In this document: positions 44,133-56,928 of the stretch, one piece after another | Numbering within the stretch: the stretch's first letter is position 1 | Layout of the letters: every line of letters begins with the position of its first letter | From: Gnetum montanum | Lineage: Eukaryota; Streptophyta; Gnetopsida; Gnetales; Gnetaceae | Length of the DNA stretch: 64,000 bases | NCBI GenBank assembly: GCA_015680685.1 | Contig: MNCI01024146.1 | Location: forward strand, 10,225 to 74,224 | Direction: 5' to 3' | Translations under genes and position numbers: made by a program | Notes under the pieces: generated by a model | The model's database searches: none | Told to the model about the DNA's origin: nothing | What the model saw: the letters and a program-made list of their open reading frames with translations, nothing else

Positions 44133-46346
44133 GATTTTCCCATTTAGGCTACCACATCAACATCATGTAAGCATAGCACCTTGTACACATTAGTAGAATT
44201 CCAAGTTGGCATACCATGTTAGTTTCCATGTCAGCTTCCAAAGATGGCTCATAAAGTTATTAGTATCTCAATGAAATCATTTTGCCACATCAACATATGC
44301 CATGTCAACATGATGTCATTAGGACATCAACACAACACCATGTCATCACCACCACATCAACACCTCACTATGTTAGCATTTAGAGCTTGTTCACAAGGCC
44401 ACTTTGTAGCCTTATTAAAGAGGAAAAGAGGCTCAGTCCATTTGATCAAATCATTAAAAAGTACACTATTATAAGAAGTTGCTCAGCAGTTAGAAATTAA
44501 ATAGCTTTAAAACTAAATTTTTTAAACTAAGCTCTCTTAACGAGATGTAATTATCATTAAAGAAGCTCAAAATGTGGAGGATTTTTAAGATAGTTATCCA
44601 ATGTCCTATATGAATAGGACACTTGGCAACTATAGCATTTAATTTTATGGTAGTTATAACTAAATTCCTATAGTGGTAGTAACTAATTTTAATTTCCCAT
44701 GATGTTGTAACTACTAATAAACCAATATAAAAATAGCTTTAAGGGTAGAATGAAAAAAAAGGGAGGAACTAAGAAGACATATTGAAGATTGCTTGTACAA
44801 ATGGCTTGCAAATTACTACATCATTTTAGCTACTTTGTTTAAATCTTATGAGTTCTTTTTCTTCTCATTTTGTCTTAGTTGCTTAGCTAATAGTTTAGAT
44901 AGTACTATGCTTGGCATTTAATTTTGGGATTTTTTTATTGTTCTTATAGATCTATTTTCTTGCAATTCTAGAATTTTATTATTGATCCATGTAAGAGCTT
45001 ATATTTTCCATTGAAAAGCATCTTGAATAATTTAATAGTAATGTCTTTATGAAATTACCTATTCAAGTCTAGAGGGTTTAGAAAATATTTAATATTTTGA
45101 GTTGACTTGAAATAGCTTTAATTTTAAAGTTTTTCCTCACGTTCAATCTTGAAATTGCTATACCTTTTTGATATCTCTATTTTTGTAATTCTTGACATCT
45201 ATTAACTAGCCATTTAATAGTTTTTATTTTCTTTTTACAAAGTATTTTTAGTAGTTCAATAGAAGTGTCTTTTATGAAATTGCTTGTTGAGCCTAGAGTC
45301 TTTGGATAGTTTCTAACACTTTAGGTTGAATTGAAATAGAATTATTTTGAAGTGTTTTCTCATGTTTATTTTATCTTGCTTAACTGTTTGAGATTCCACA
45401 AAAATATTCCTTCTCTCTTATTTTCATTTAAAATCCATTGAATCTTACTCTATTTCTATTTTTCTTGTAGACTTTTCTCTCTAGGGAAAACTAGAGTAGA
45501 TTTTTGTAGTTTTGTGCTTAAGCATTTTAGTGAAATTTTATTTGCTCCAAGCAATGTACTATAGAAACTATATAGACTAAGTGACTTGAAAAAATAGGAG
45601 CCTTTAATGATGCACAATATTCAACAAAGTTAGCTAAATTTCTATTATAATAGCAAGTTATTATTTAATACACAAACCCAACCATTTCAATAATCATAAC
45701 ATCATATACATATTTATAGTTAGTTTTCTCTATTACCACTATGTTTATTTGAAGTTATGTGGACCTTATTATTTCTAGAGATGACCAAGCATCTAAACTC
45801 AAGTTTAAAGGAATAGCTTCATTCCTATAATTATAATCATGAGAATGAAGGAAACATTAGCAATCCCAAATGATTACCAATATTTCCTTTTAGCACTAGA
45901 ATAAGGGCAAAAAAATTTATTACCTAAGTTCATAAGTTAACAACTTATTACAGTTAAAGAGCTTGATAGTGCTACCACGCCAATAATTCTTTTTGGTGTT
46001 AGAAGGAGGGCAAGAAAATTAGCTATTATTTCAAGTTAATAACTAAACAAAATGATAACTCTGAAGATTTTGAAAGTCCTAAATAAATTTTTAATTATAA
46101 TACCAATCATTCATTTGAGGAAGAAAAAATATAGGTTTTTGAGTTTCGGACAAGTAGTAGAGTAGAAACTAGAAGGACAAGGAGTTCACCTCTTCTATCT
46201 GGTTTATCAATATTTAGGGAAAGCTTCAAGAAATATAAGAGTTAAACCATCAAAAGGAATCCTAATAAGATGATGAATCTAGAACCAATGAATCCTTGTA
46301 AAGAAGTTACAGCAGTAAGGCTTCAAAATTATATCAATATTTCTAA
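44133..46346. other. Noncoding AT-rich stretch with local repeats
   Basis: 44150-44380 holds irregular repeats of CATCAACA and CATGTCA words. 45016-45385 holds a diverged ~222-bp tandem duplication. 46140-46340 contains a plus frame (VETRRTRSSPLLSGLSIFRE...) of unknown identity, cut by the LTR of element C. Nothing else recognised. Confidence 0.4.
45016..45385. repeat. Diverged tandem duplication, ~222-bp period
   Basis: 45033-45150 (TTTAATAGTAATGTCTTTAT...GACTTGAAATAGCTTTAATT...CTCACGTTC) aligns with 45254-45372 (GTTCAATAGAAGTGTCTTTT...GAATTGAAATAGAATTATTT...CTCATGTTT), with many substitutions. Confidence 0.65.
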
Positions 46347-47212
46347 TGGGCGGTGAGTACGCCCTCTGCCTAATCATATGAATCACCAAGAATTCGTGCA
46401 TGATCCAATCAAATTTCATGGACTTATAGTCTTCTAAGCACATATGTCTCTAGGAAGTGACACTAATTATTGGAATCATTATCTTCCCAATTACACTTGC
46501 AAAAGGCAAAGGTATGGTTAAGTGCAATTAAGGCATATGATTTTTATCATTTTTACATTTTATGTTTTAAGTCACCTAAAGATAAATAATAATGAATAAA
46601 ATAAGATAATTAAATTGCTAATTTAATCAAACTAGCTACATCCAAATAATCCTAACATAAGAATCCATTTCCACTTGCCATACAAATCCTAAACATGTTT
46701 AATGCTATTTGGTTACCAAACATTAAGTTTTACTAGGATTACCAAGTGCCAAGCATATGCTTGAAGTGGTCATACTTATATGCTTAATTAATTACTATTT
46801 AATCTAGCTTAATTTAGCTTAATTACTTAAATCATTAAAGGAAATTACATAAAATGTAAAATGCATAAAATAAATAATTAATCTATTTCAAAGTGCTACA
46901 AGGTTTATCGAAAAGCTCATCTTTATTACCACAAACACTACTGTGCTTAGGTACAACAATGCTCAAATAAAAATTCGTATACCCCTGACTCCCACTATGG
47001 GCACCTAGAAAAATATTCTAACTTTCAAATGGCAAAACTACAATAGTTTCACTACAACTATGATAAGTTAGGCCATAAACATGGTAGGTGAGCATGTATT
47101 TATAGGAAAAAATAGATACTACATTGATGGGGCCACATCAATGCATCAAATCATGCATCGATAGGGCCTAGTCAATGGGACCTAGTTGATGCACCTAATT
47201 TATGGTTTATCA
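46347..47212 (-). repeat. Element C 3' LTR
   Basis: TGGGCGGTGAGTACGCCC to GGTTTATCA. It aligns with element B's LTR (CAATCACC/AATCAC words, GGTTAAGTG.AATTAAGG, AAGTGTTTGATTTACG counterpart, GCTCAAATAAA). In sense the TATA box is CCTATAAATAC near 47097-47107. Possible left target duplication TCTAA at 46342-46346. Confidence 0.8.
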
Positions 47213-47222
47213 TGCCCCCACA
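47213..47222 (-). promoter_or_regulatory. Element C polypurine tract
   Basis: Plus-strand TGCCCCCACA reads TGTGGGGGCA in sense, abutting the LTR as in element B. Confidence 0.75.
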
Positions 47223-47424
47223 ACTAAATGAAAACTTATCCTTGAGTTCTTTACAAATTTGAGAAGGTATGAAATTATTAACTGATGATAGAAATATGAC
47301 AAACACGAACAAACACTAAGTGCCAAAGTGTACAAATATACAATCATTACAAAACATTTTGGTGTCTAGGAGTAAAAAATTGACAAACATAATCCCTTTG
47401 ATGGTGTGAAGATGATGAAGAAGA

Positions 47425-50260
47425 TTAAACGGTCCCAGGTGATAAAGGCTCCTAAGGTTCTAAAGAACCTTCTTCTACTTCAGGCACATGCAGTGGTTAA
47501 GGCTATTATTGTTATCCTACTATGAATGCAACTTTTGGTGAAAGATGGAAAGCATCCAACAATGCTTTCATATTTTCGTCCTTACTCCTAGGATTGTGCA
47601 TGGTCTACGTAGCTTTACCAATGTTGGTTAGAATGAGCACATCCCAAGGATATGGCATTGTTGAAAACAACTTGTTGACATTAATGATTGAGGTAGCAAA
47701 TTGTTTGCATTTTATGTCAAACATATTGATTCCATTCTATAGTTCCTATTAATTGTTAATTCTTTTGGCTAGGTTCTCAGTAGTTGATTTTTGATTAGTA
47801 AATCTTGCCCTAAGAACTTTGAGTTCAACATTTACAATCTCAAAATTTTGCTTGGTTTTCTTGTGATGCTTAAACTCTGCCTTGTACAACAAGTACATGC
47901 TAGCCACCTTCTTCTTTAACTTTGACCATGACCATCTGATAGTAAGCATTGTTAGGTTTACATATTGGAGATTAGCAAGCTCCATGTATTCTATCATTTC
48001 TACAATTTGCAACTCCTTCATTTGGATCTCTACTATATTATAGGCATTGACCCCCATCAATGATAGAGTTGTTGGAGGATCTCATTAACTTTTTCCTTAA
48101 CCATATGGATGTGTTTTTCATTAACTTCTTTCTATAGGCCAACCTAATCTCTGTAGTGGTTCTTGACTCTCTCAAATTTGAGAGCCTTATTCTTCTAGGT
48201 AGTAATCTCAATCACATATTTTTGGTGTAAGGCATGGACTTCCTCCATAGAGAGGTTTCTATTTTTTGCTATCAATCTCCTAAGCTAAATTTTTACCATG
48301 GCTAGCTTCTTCTACTCTTGATGGATGAATTCTTACATCTAATATTTTTGCACATCAACATTCCAAAGTTGATGATTCTTTACAGTTAGCATCTCATTCT
48401 CTAGATGCATCTAGACCAAGTCCTTATAAACTAAATATGTCTTGGCCTTGGCCATGGACTGATCAAAGATACCTGTTACCATCCCCACCTCAGCCTATTT
48501 AAGATTTTCTTAAAGCTATTAAAAAGCTTCATCTCTTGTCAATGCAAGATTGAGGAGTGTAGGATCAGCAAGATGAGCTCTTAATTTAGCAACCTCCACA
48601 ACCAAGTGTTGGTTTTGTGCTTGAACCAGTTTGGGTTACCCATACAAAATGATGCACTTGCCCTTTTCTTCATGTAGCTCCAACTAGGTTGTAGTGATGT
48701 TATCTAAAAAATCAAAGATATCAAGAATCAGTTACCGAGCTCCCACTAGTTGGTCCAACAACTCCTTGTGATGGGTTGCGCTCAATCATCTACTAATAGT
48801 TCTTGTGAGTGTTTGCACATCTTTGCATGTAGAAATGTCTAGTACAGATGCCACAATTGCATTCAGTACTTTGATGATATGATCAACAACCACTTCTACT
48901 ATGGTCTCCTTCCCTTGGTTTTTTATCACTAAGATAGTTGCCTCCTCATCCTCCTCCAAGCACACCAAAAAGGTAGTGGCATTGCTAGAGATTTTAAGGA
49001 ATTGTTGTTATTATGAGAGAGACACTGTTACCTCTTGGATAGATTTGACCTTATAGGGAACTACATTTTTTTGGCTAAGAATATTGGCCCACCTTCCTCC
49101 ATTTAACTAATTGTTCAATTAAATTTGTTAAGATGACTCATCACAAGATAGTACACAAATGGATCCCCATCACTTGTTCTTGCTTGTTGCTCCCACTCAT
49201 GCAAGAGCTACTCTAAGATTTTTTGCAAGCACTCAATAGCTATGCAAGCCTTCAATGTTGTTTTCTAAGTGGGTGGTTGAGGTAGCAGTTGATACTTCTC
49301 TTCTTTGAATATGCCAGGGGTATTATGTTTCATCATTTCAAACCAAGAGGCAATGAGAGTATGCATGATTATGTAATTTTCATGGTAGACTATCCCTACC
49401 TTTTTATAGAGTTTTCTAATAAGGCATGGAAAGGATAGGGTTTTTCTTCCAAGTTCATTTTCCTTGAAGCACTTTTGCATCTCCAAATAAATTAGCTGTG
49501 GAAAATATATAGAAAATTTTTCACTTAAAGTGACACATGCATAAGTGAAGAAAGTAGTCACTTGGCTAGGCCTCACAATTAGATTGAGGTGTTAAGCCAC
49601 TATCTTAAAGTATATGTGCTCTACCGATGTGAGAGGATCAAACTTTTTGCATTCAAATCTATAACACCATTGGGTTCACTCCATTTTTTCCTTAGGATCT
49701 GATTGTGTGGAGATCTCTTCTAGATGGATTTTAGAGTTAGGTAGTCTAAGAGCCTAGGTAATAGCTTCCACCAAATAGGACACTTGAATGTCCTTGATTC
49801 TCATAGTGGATCCTACCTTTTTGTTGTTTTAGAAGAGATATGTCTCTTCCATGTACCACTCCCCAATAGAAGTGATGATTGGCCACATGGAAGAGTTCTA
49901 TAACTGTATCTTGACATCTAATCAAGCATGATCTAATAATGGCCCAAAGTTCAATTCTTGAAGAATTGAACATTAGACATCACGAGACTTGCTTGTATCA
50001 AGGTAGGCTTGTTTCAATGTAACCTCAAGTCTTGGTATAGGCCTTGAGGCCTCTTCTCTTTAATATTATTCTAGTGCAGCCTCTTCTTTGGGAATCTGTT
50101 GAACAGATTCCACTTTGGGCTCCTTCAGAAGAAATTCCATTACATGAGTTTCGGTTGCCTGCTCCTAGGCTTGTTCTTGCTATTTCCTTCTACCTCTAGG
50201 TCATTTGTCCTTTTCTTGGGATGATTCTCCTTCCAACAATTGTTTTGTTCTTAGTTCCAT
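47425..50260 (-). pseudogene. Element C 3' accessory protein, homologue of the element B ORF
   Basis: About 945 codons between ATG 50260 and the stop at 47425, nearly the same extent as the element B frame (about 947). The ATG abuts TAG (GATCATAG), like CAG in B. Shared order: VESVQQIPKEEAALE, ILQELNFGPLLDHA, NSSMWPIITSIGEWYMEETY, RIKDIQVSYLVEAI, TQWCYRFECKKFDPLT, YFPQLIYLEMQKCFKENELG, LSFPCLIRKLYKKVGI, NATTFLVCLEEDEEATILVI, LRRLIAKNRNLSMEEVHAL, KALKFERVKNHYRD, QIVEMIEYMELANLQYVNLT, and the end SPGTV then stop. It is broken by many stops, mostly at Gln and Trp codons. Conservation along the whole length in two diverged copies argues that the protein was once under selection. Function unknown. 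Confidence 0.65.
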
Positions 50261-52632
50261 CTATGATCACAACTTGATCAAGAGCTAGCATTTAACATGT
50301 AACTTGAAACAATTGGGATACCTTAACTCTATAGGAAAGTTACACCTAGCTAAGTTGTGATGATGGTCAATTTGATCATTTCAATTATTATTTTATTACT
50401 ATTTTAATATTAATAATTAATTTTAGGTTTACTGGAGTTTGTTGAAAGGATTTAACTCTCAAAAATTAATGGTTTAATACTATTTTATTCATTAACACGT
50501 TGGGGGAGTTAGAAAAATTTTGAAAACCTTAAGGTTTTGTGGCCCCCATAACTAAGAGCTTATCTTTGGTAGCTATAGGATTGAAGAACAAAGTGATTTG
50601 GACAAATGACATGAAAGTTATGGGCTTTGGAAGGTTTTAGGCTTTGAAAAATTGCAAAAACTCTCCTTCCATTTTGAACCAAGTGATAAACATTTTCAAA
50701 GTATTGAGCAATATTTATAGGATTTTCACATTACATCGATGAGGTGTAGTTGATGTGGTTATTGACCACCATTGACTTTGTCAAAAGTAATAAAAAACAA
50801 GGATTTTTCTTCTAAAATTAGGGTCAAATGGAAGCCCAAAAATCCATGGACATGATGAAAATGTTAGAAGAGTAGTTTAAAGTTTAGAAAATTGAGAAAT
50901 GATTTGAGAATGAGGTTTTATCAAGAAAAATGCCTTAAGGAATGCACAGCTGGATGCATGATGGAGTGCACAAAATATTTGATTGTAGAAACATCTAAGG
51001 ATAAGGAACTTAACTAACTAGACCATAAGATATGAAAGTAGATCCTCTCCATATGGGCACATGCCCTTTTTACCCTTTCATAACCTCAACTAAATTCTCT
51101 ATGGTTTCCATAGTTGATTAATAGTTACGAAAAGTTAAGGACCAAACATAAAGAATCTATTTAGGAATTTCAACATATCAAAATAAGACATTCAGCAAAA
51201 ATATGGATAACCAATAGTGAGGTAAGTTATGGAAGCATTAATGGATGATAGAGAAAGTGGAATGGTGTTCCTGATCTTGGTCACATGAAGTCCCTTATGG
51301 AAGTTATGATTAAATGACGCGATAGAGTCCATCCTTAGTCCAAACCAAAACCAACCAAGTTCAATGACTTTGCATCACCACTCTAAGACCAATCCATCCC
51401 CTTAAGACATAAAAATGCTCCCATAGATCAAACACTATTCTATTTAGAGAAGAAAAGAGAAGTAGGAAGTGAGAAAGAACCTTAGTTAGAGGGGACCTTC
51501 AAGCATGGGTAACATGTCTTTTTGGTTCCATAACCAATGCTTGTAGCCTATTTTTTTAAGGGGTGTGCTTTAGATTTCCATCATGGATTTTTTGTTTTTA
51601 TTTTTTTTTGAAAATTTTATAATTTTCATGAATTCTTAGATGAGAACCACATCATGCAAAAACTTATTTAACTTCTTATTATTGGTCAACATGGAATGTT
51701 AAGAGATCCATGAAAAGCACACTTGCACTCAAGATGGTAGAAGGTAAAAGGAGCTTTAAATCCCCTTGAATTCACACCAATTTCAAACCTTTGAATACTT
51801 TACAAGTATAGAAACTACCAAGGTCACAAGTTCATTAAGGTTTTATTAATGAAAAAGGACCTAATGTTTCCAAAACAAGGAAAATCATAGAGTTTGTGGA
51901 TGGGTGGATGATGTTGACTCATTGCTTGTTTCTTGAAAAAGGAAACTTTGCCTCAGTTATCAATCATGAAAATTCAAAAATAGAAACTAGAAAATAGCAA
52001 TCAAAAACATAAAGTACACATCACCATTAGAAAATAGCTACAACATCACCATGTCTTGTTGATAATAAGACACTTTATTAGCAAAAAGCATGAGAAAATC
52101 ACATCAAAATAGAATAAAAATATCAAAAATTGTAAAATATTTAAGAAAGATAAAATGTACTAATGATGTTGTAAAAAATTACAAAAATTAATATAGTAAA
52201 AATAAGAAGGTGTAAGATAAAGGTGTAAAACAAAGAGTTGTAAAAATAACAAAGTGTAAAACAAAACCATGAAAAAAAAAGATGAAAAATTGAGGAGCCA
52301 TTATAATGGTTAACATGGATGACCATCTTCTTCATGAATGATTTGAAAGGAGGAGATTCAAAAGATTAAGTGAGGTCATCCATCCATTGAGATGTTACAT
52401 TCTATTGGCTTGCTTGAAATCATGAAAAGGTTTGAGTTATTATGTGTTGACTAGCTACTTTTTGTTTGATCTCTTAGGTTTGTAGATCAACATGACCCCT
52501 GAAGGAAAGGTTTTATAGATAATATAAGGTCCCTTCAATAATGTTTAAAACTTAGTTCATTTAGGTATGTATGTGGGGTTCTAGTAGAGGACCTTGTCTT
52601 GAGGTTGAAATTTTACTTTCCTTATCCTAAGG
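50261..52632 (-). other. Element C noncoding region, homologous to 30751-32880 of element B
   Basis: No coding resemblance. Shared with B: GGAAAATCATAGAGTTTGTG (51885; B GGAAAACCATGGAGTGGGTG at 32389), the AT-rich AAATAAAA/GTAAAACAAA tract (52080-52290), AAAGGTTTGAGTT (52427; B 32895), and an internal TATA region. It ends where element D's LTR starts. Confidence 0.6.
50705..50765 (-). promoter_or_regulatory. Element C putative internal promoter
   Basis: In sense, words like CACATCAACTACACCTCATC are followed by CCTATAAATATTG (plus 50709-50721), about 450 bases upstream of the accessory ATG. The layout is the same as at 31125-31205 in element B, and the TATA box is close to the LTR one (CCTATAAATAC). 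Confidence 0.45.
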
Positions 52633-53477
52633 TGATGAGCCATGATACCAGGGATACGATATCGCATCCATGATATCGAGTCCGTGATATCAGATCCTGC
52701 CAAGCAATATTAGGCATTTGATATAGGGACCTATCTTAGTTCCTATAAATAAGAGGTGGGCACACTTAGTTTGGCAATTAGTTTCTTAGTCCCTTACCTG
52801 AACTCTTGCAATTTCTCCCTCTTAGAGTTAGAATTATTTCTGAGTGCCCATAGTAGGAGTCATAAAGCGAATGGATCTTTACTCAAGCATTGTGTACCTG
52901 AGCACACCTTGTGTCTAGAAATAAAGATGAACTTTGTGATAAACCTTGCAACATTCAGAATAGCTTATCTCTCACTATTAATGTTATTTATAGTTATTTA
53001 ATGATTTCATTAGTTAATTAATGTTGCTTTATTGATTCATTAACTTTCACAAGTAAGCACACTCAGTATGACCATTTTGAGCATGCATGGAACACTTGAT
53101 AACCTAGTAATGATTAGCATTTGGTAATCCTGGTAGTGTTGCACTGGTTTAGGATATGTACAAAAACTGGGAATGGATGTTGGTGTTAGGACTAGTTAGG
53201 ACATAGTTGATTAGTTAATTTAAATTAGTTATTCAACTAATTTACTTCTTCCCTCTTCAGCACCAGGACATAAAATATAAAAAGCATAAAAATCATATAC
53301 CTCAATTTTACTCAACCATACAATCATGCCATATGAGTAAGCTTGGGAAGATAACGATTGCCTAACCCATCCTTGTTTAATGAAGGTGCATAAGCACTTA
53401 GCCCTTGGAGTTCGATCATATCACATGTAACACTCATATTTGTATGGTTGAGCATAGGGGTACCTCACCACTCATCA
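52633..53477 (+). repeat. Element D 5' LTR
   Basis: From TGATGAGCCATGATACC to GGGGTACCTCACCACTCATCA (last 20 bases only shown in part). It is the reverse-oriented counterpart of the B and C LTRs: TCCTATAAATAAGAGG TATA near 52740, CACCTTGTGTCTAGAAATAAAGATGA counterpart near 52905, and the TCATCA terminus. In place of the ACGT array it has GATATCG-rich repeats (52660-52700). Confidence 0.85.
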
Positions 53478-53497
53478 TTGGCACCATTTCCTAGGAC
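53478..53497 (+). promoter_or_regulatory. Element D primer-binding site
   Basis: TTGGCACCATTTCCTAGGAC directly follows TCATCA at the LTR end and matches the type seen in element B. Confidence 0.8.
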
Positions 53498-53622
53498 TTT
53501 GTTGTGTGTGCACTAATCAGAATTTATAAATCTTCCCATCATTGGAACGAACCCTTAGGGTTGGTTATGTTAAAATTATTAGAAAAGAAAAGAGAAAAGT
53601 GTCGCACACTGAAGAATTAATC

Positions 53623-55560
53623 ATGTCTCCTTCTTACAAGAGTGTTTCAACACCTAGGTCTAACACAATGAATAATTGGAGGCATAGTACACATGATGAC
53701 TTACAAGTGCCCCAACAGTTTCATGTGGTATACATTCATCCCAATAAGTATATACCAAACTTTACCTTTATCCTCCACTAGGATGAACAAGTGTGTTGGC
53801 ATGATTTAGAAGGTAATATAGTATTAGCTCCTGATCATTTAATTCCAAGCATGCTTCTTCATGCTCTCACATGAATTGGTATGTAGCACTTAAAGGCAGA
53901 GTACACTATGCATGGACATGACTCAAGAGAGTATTGATCCATGAAGGAACAACATCAAAGAGACTTACAATAGGAGAGACATCATAAATCTACAAAGGGA
54001 AAGTGGTCTTAGGATGTCTCGTATGTCCTACGTGAAAATGAGGGTGGTGAACCTGCCTCAGGAGGTCTTCCAAAAAATGATATTCCTCCCATTGACTTTG
54101 GTCAAGGGGTTGTGTATCAGAATCTTCACTCAACTATCCATAACTTGGATTCTAGTACCGATGGACATAAAGGGTCTGAAAAAGGAACATGAACACATGA
54201 CAAAGATGGACATTTTGATCGTAACCATGATCAAGACCATGACCACTGAAGAGAAGGTAGCAAGCACCATCATGGTGATGGTCCTCCTTCATCTTCACCT
54301 TCATGATCTCCTTCCCCCTCTCCTTCAAGATAGGAACACAGTCATAGAGGGAAAGACCCTAAGGATAATGGTAGGTGAAATAGGAATAATAGACAAAAAA
54401 GTCAAGAAAGGGGATGAGGGAATTCTAGAGAAATGCATCATGAAAGTAGGAAGAGTAGAGAATAGCATAAGCATCATAGATGCTATAGAGAATACAATCA
54501 CGATGAACCCCCACTTACTACCCAAAGTGTGTTAAATATAACTAAGGCTGTTAGAATCCCAACAAGGCACCAAAAAGATGGTAGGATTAAAAGATTGAAC
54601 ATAAACAATATCCCACAATTTGAAGGGGGATACAATGCTAATCCTCAAAATCATTTGCAAGAATTTCACAATGCATACGCTTTGCGAAACATAGAAAACA
54701 AGTGGCAAAAACTCAAGTTGTTTCCATGGACACTGATCAGGGAAGCAGAAAGCTGGTACCAGTTCTTTGAACTAGGATCCATTCACTAATGGAATACCAT
54801 GTTAGAACTGTTCAATGATAAGTATCAAATGTACTCCTGAGTGTCCAACTTGCGAAAGAAAATCCAAGGATGGAAACAAGGAGGACACGAACCCTTAGAT
54901 GCTACCATGGGTTGATATTATATATTATTACATTGTTTCCCTAGCCATGGTTACTTGTAGAGGGAACAACTACACCATCTCGTAGATGAACTTAGGCATG
55001 AAACATGAAGAACCCTTGGGACTTATGGCCAAGGAAGACTATCTAAGCTTAGAGCCCATCAAGTACAAAGATTGTTGGAGTAAGTTGCTAAGGAATAAGG
55101 AGAGTTAAGGAAAAGAGAGAGTGCAAAGGAATATAACAATGATCCTTCCCTCCAAAAGAAGAGAGTTAGATTTTGTAAGGATGAAGAAGAGTCACCACTT
55201 GAAGAGATGGTGAATAGGAAACCTTTTCCCATTCAAAAACTTGCATCAGAAGTATCAGCATAGGTGGACCAAATGTGGGACTCCCTAGATAATAAATTTC
55301 AAACCATTCTCAAAATAGTACAGTCTAGGGAACCAGGTAGTGATCGAGAAAGGAAAAAAAGGAAAGAAACTAAATATGCATGTAACAAAGGTAAGGGCAA
55401 AGCTACCATTGTTGAAGAGGTTGTGGATTTGGATATAGACAATGATGGTGAATGTGAGATATGTCAATATGACCATCCTAAGGGATGTTTCCCAGTAATC
55501 TCACATCTATAGGAGTCTAGGGTGTACGCCCTAAACCCATGATTAAATAGCTGACAAACA
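53623..55560 (+). pseudogene. Element D gag (broken)
   Basis: ATG 53623 (MSPSYKSVSTPRSNTMNNW) was chosen because the frame leads into VYIHPNKYIPNFTFILH, homologous to element B gag near its ATG. The capsid domain at about 54600-54900 shows NIPQFEGGYNANPQNHLQEF, KWQKLKLFPWTLIREAESWY and MLELFNDKYQMYS. Then MDQMWDSLDNKFQTILKIVQ, a basic stretch and the knuckle CEICQYDHPKGC (C-x2-C-x3-H-x3-C), ending HLQESRVYALNP apart from one stop. Frame changes and stops throughout. Confidence 0.75.
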
Positions 55561-56928
55561 CCCTGAAGGTTACCTTATTCTCAAGGTAGCCTAAGATAGT
55601 TCCACCAATCCTTGACATATTATCCAAGTGAAACTCCACCACAACCAAATGAATAGTATCAATAGTGGCAACATCCACAATCATGGGGAATGCCACCACC
55701 ACATCAATAATACCCTTACCATGAAACTAATCTATATGGATACTACATGTAGTAGCCAATCTCTCCATGTGACTCTACTAATCACGTTACTCCTTAGTCT
55801 TACTACCAAACCCATGAGTACTATAGAACTTCTTCTCCCAGAGGATAGGTTCAACGAACATACTATCCTTCTCATCTGATTTCACCTCTTCCACCCTTAG
55901 CTCCATTACCACCTACTCCAGCTATGTAGGGTGAGCTCCCTACCTAGCCGCAACAACGTAACACTACAAGGGCTATCAACTCTCAACCTACTATTGGTGT
56001 AGACAACCACATAAATAAGAGACTTTTCTTTAGAACCAATAGTCCAACTAAGTATTTACAACCACAAGCAGACAATTCTCCAAATGCCTCACCACCATTT
56101 GAATCTTCAGAGCCTCCTTTAAATCAAAGACCACACTTAGTGCACATGGTCATGTTGACTCATGCAATTACCAATTGGATTAAAGTTGGTTGTCTTCCTA
56201 GGAAATTCTCTGATCCTGGAAGTCCTCTTATATATTTGCAAATCACTGGGAACGAACCTTACAAAGCTCTTTTGAATTCAGGTTCTGGTGTTAACTTAAT
56301 CTCTCAAGAAATGTACAAAATTTGGAACCTACATCCACTAAAAAAGAGTAACATACATTTAGAGTTGGTTGACGAGTCCATCACTATTCTATTAGGACTA
56401 GTGGAGGACATTGTCACCACTATTTATGGGTGGTCATATCTAGCCAATTTCCTAGTGATTGAAGTCAACAACTATAAGAGGGACCTCCCAATCATAATGG
56501 GAAGAGCATAGCTAAGCATAATTAATGTGCGCCTAAGAATATGTGACCTTTCCCTAGAAATATCAAAGGAAAATACATTTAAAAAGATCAAGAAGAAGAA
56601 ATTTCCATGCATCCCATATAGTAACACAGGGTGTAATTGCATGTAGAAGTTCTAGTTTGTACAATGTTTAACATTGCTTGCATGCAACCAGTGTGCACCA
56701 ATAACTAACATACAAAGATGCCTGTATGTAGCAACCACAAGACAAGAAGGCACCCAATGGCTAACAGCTAACCAAGAAAATGATTCAACCATATGCATGG
56801 AACCAACTGAGAGCTTGACTTGCACCTACATTGATAGCATAAATACATTAGAGCAAGTACACTGCCAACTTCCAAGTCATGACATTAAGAATATCAACTA
56901 GGGGAAGTAGGAAATCATTGATGAGTTC
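55561..56928 (+). pseudogene. Element D linker and aspartic protease (broken)
   Basis: After a His/Asn/Pro-rich linker, the frame 56140-56511 reads HMVMLTHAITNWIKVGCLPR, KFSDPGSPLIYLQITGNEPY, KALLNSGSGVNLISQEMYKI, VDESITILLGLVEDIVTTIY and LPIIMGRA. The catalytic Asp of DSG is Asn here (LLNSGSG), while element B keeps DSG. It would process the polyprotein in an active copy. The following 56520-56928 is a degenerate connector to RT. Confidence 0.8.

Larger units (their letters stand above)
46347..52632 (-). mobile_element. Element C: Athila-like non-autonomous element, same family as B (left part, interrupted by D)
   Basis: Minus-strand element with its 3' LTR (46347-47212), polypurine tract, accessory frame (50260-47425) and the shared noncoding region to 52632, where element D's LTR begins. 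The order and spacing match element B (LTR, ORF, noncoding), so gag, protease and the 5' LTR are expected beyond element D, outside this window. It is more diverged than B, hence older. Confidence 0.8.

Noticed and set aside
54014-54535. 173-codon plus frame in element D
   Set aside because: Homologous to gag coding sequence of element B in another frame; low-complexity Met/Ile/Lys composition suggests a shifted reading of the Arg/His/Asp-rich gag segment.
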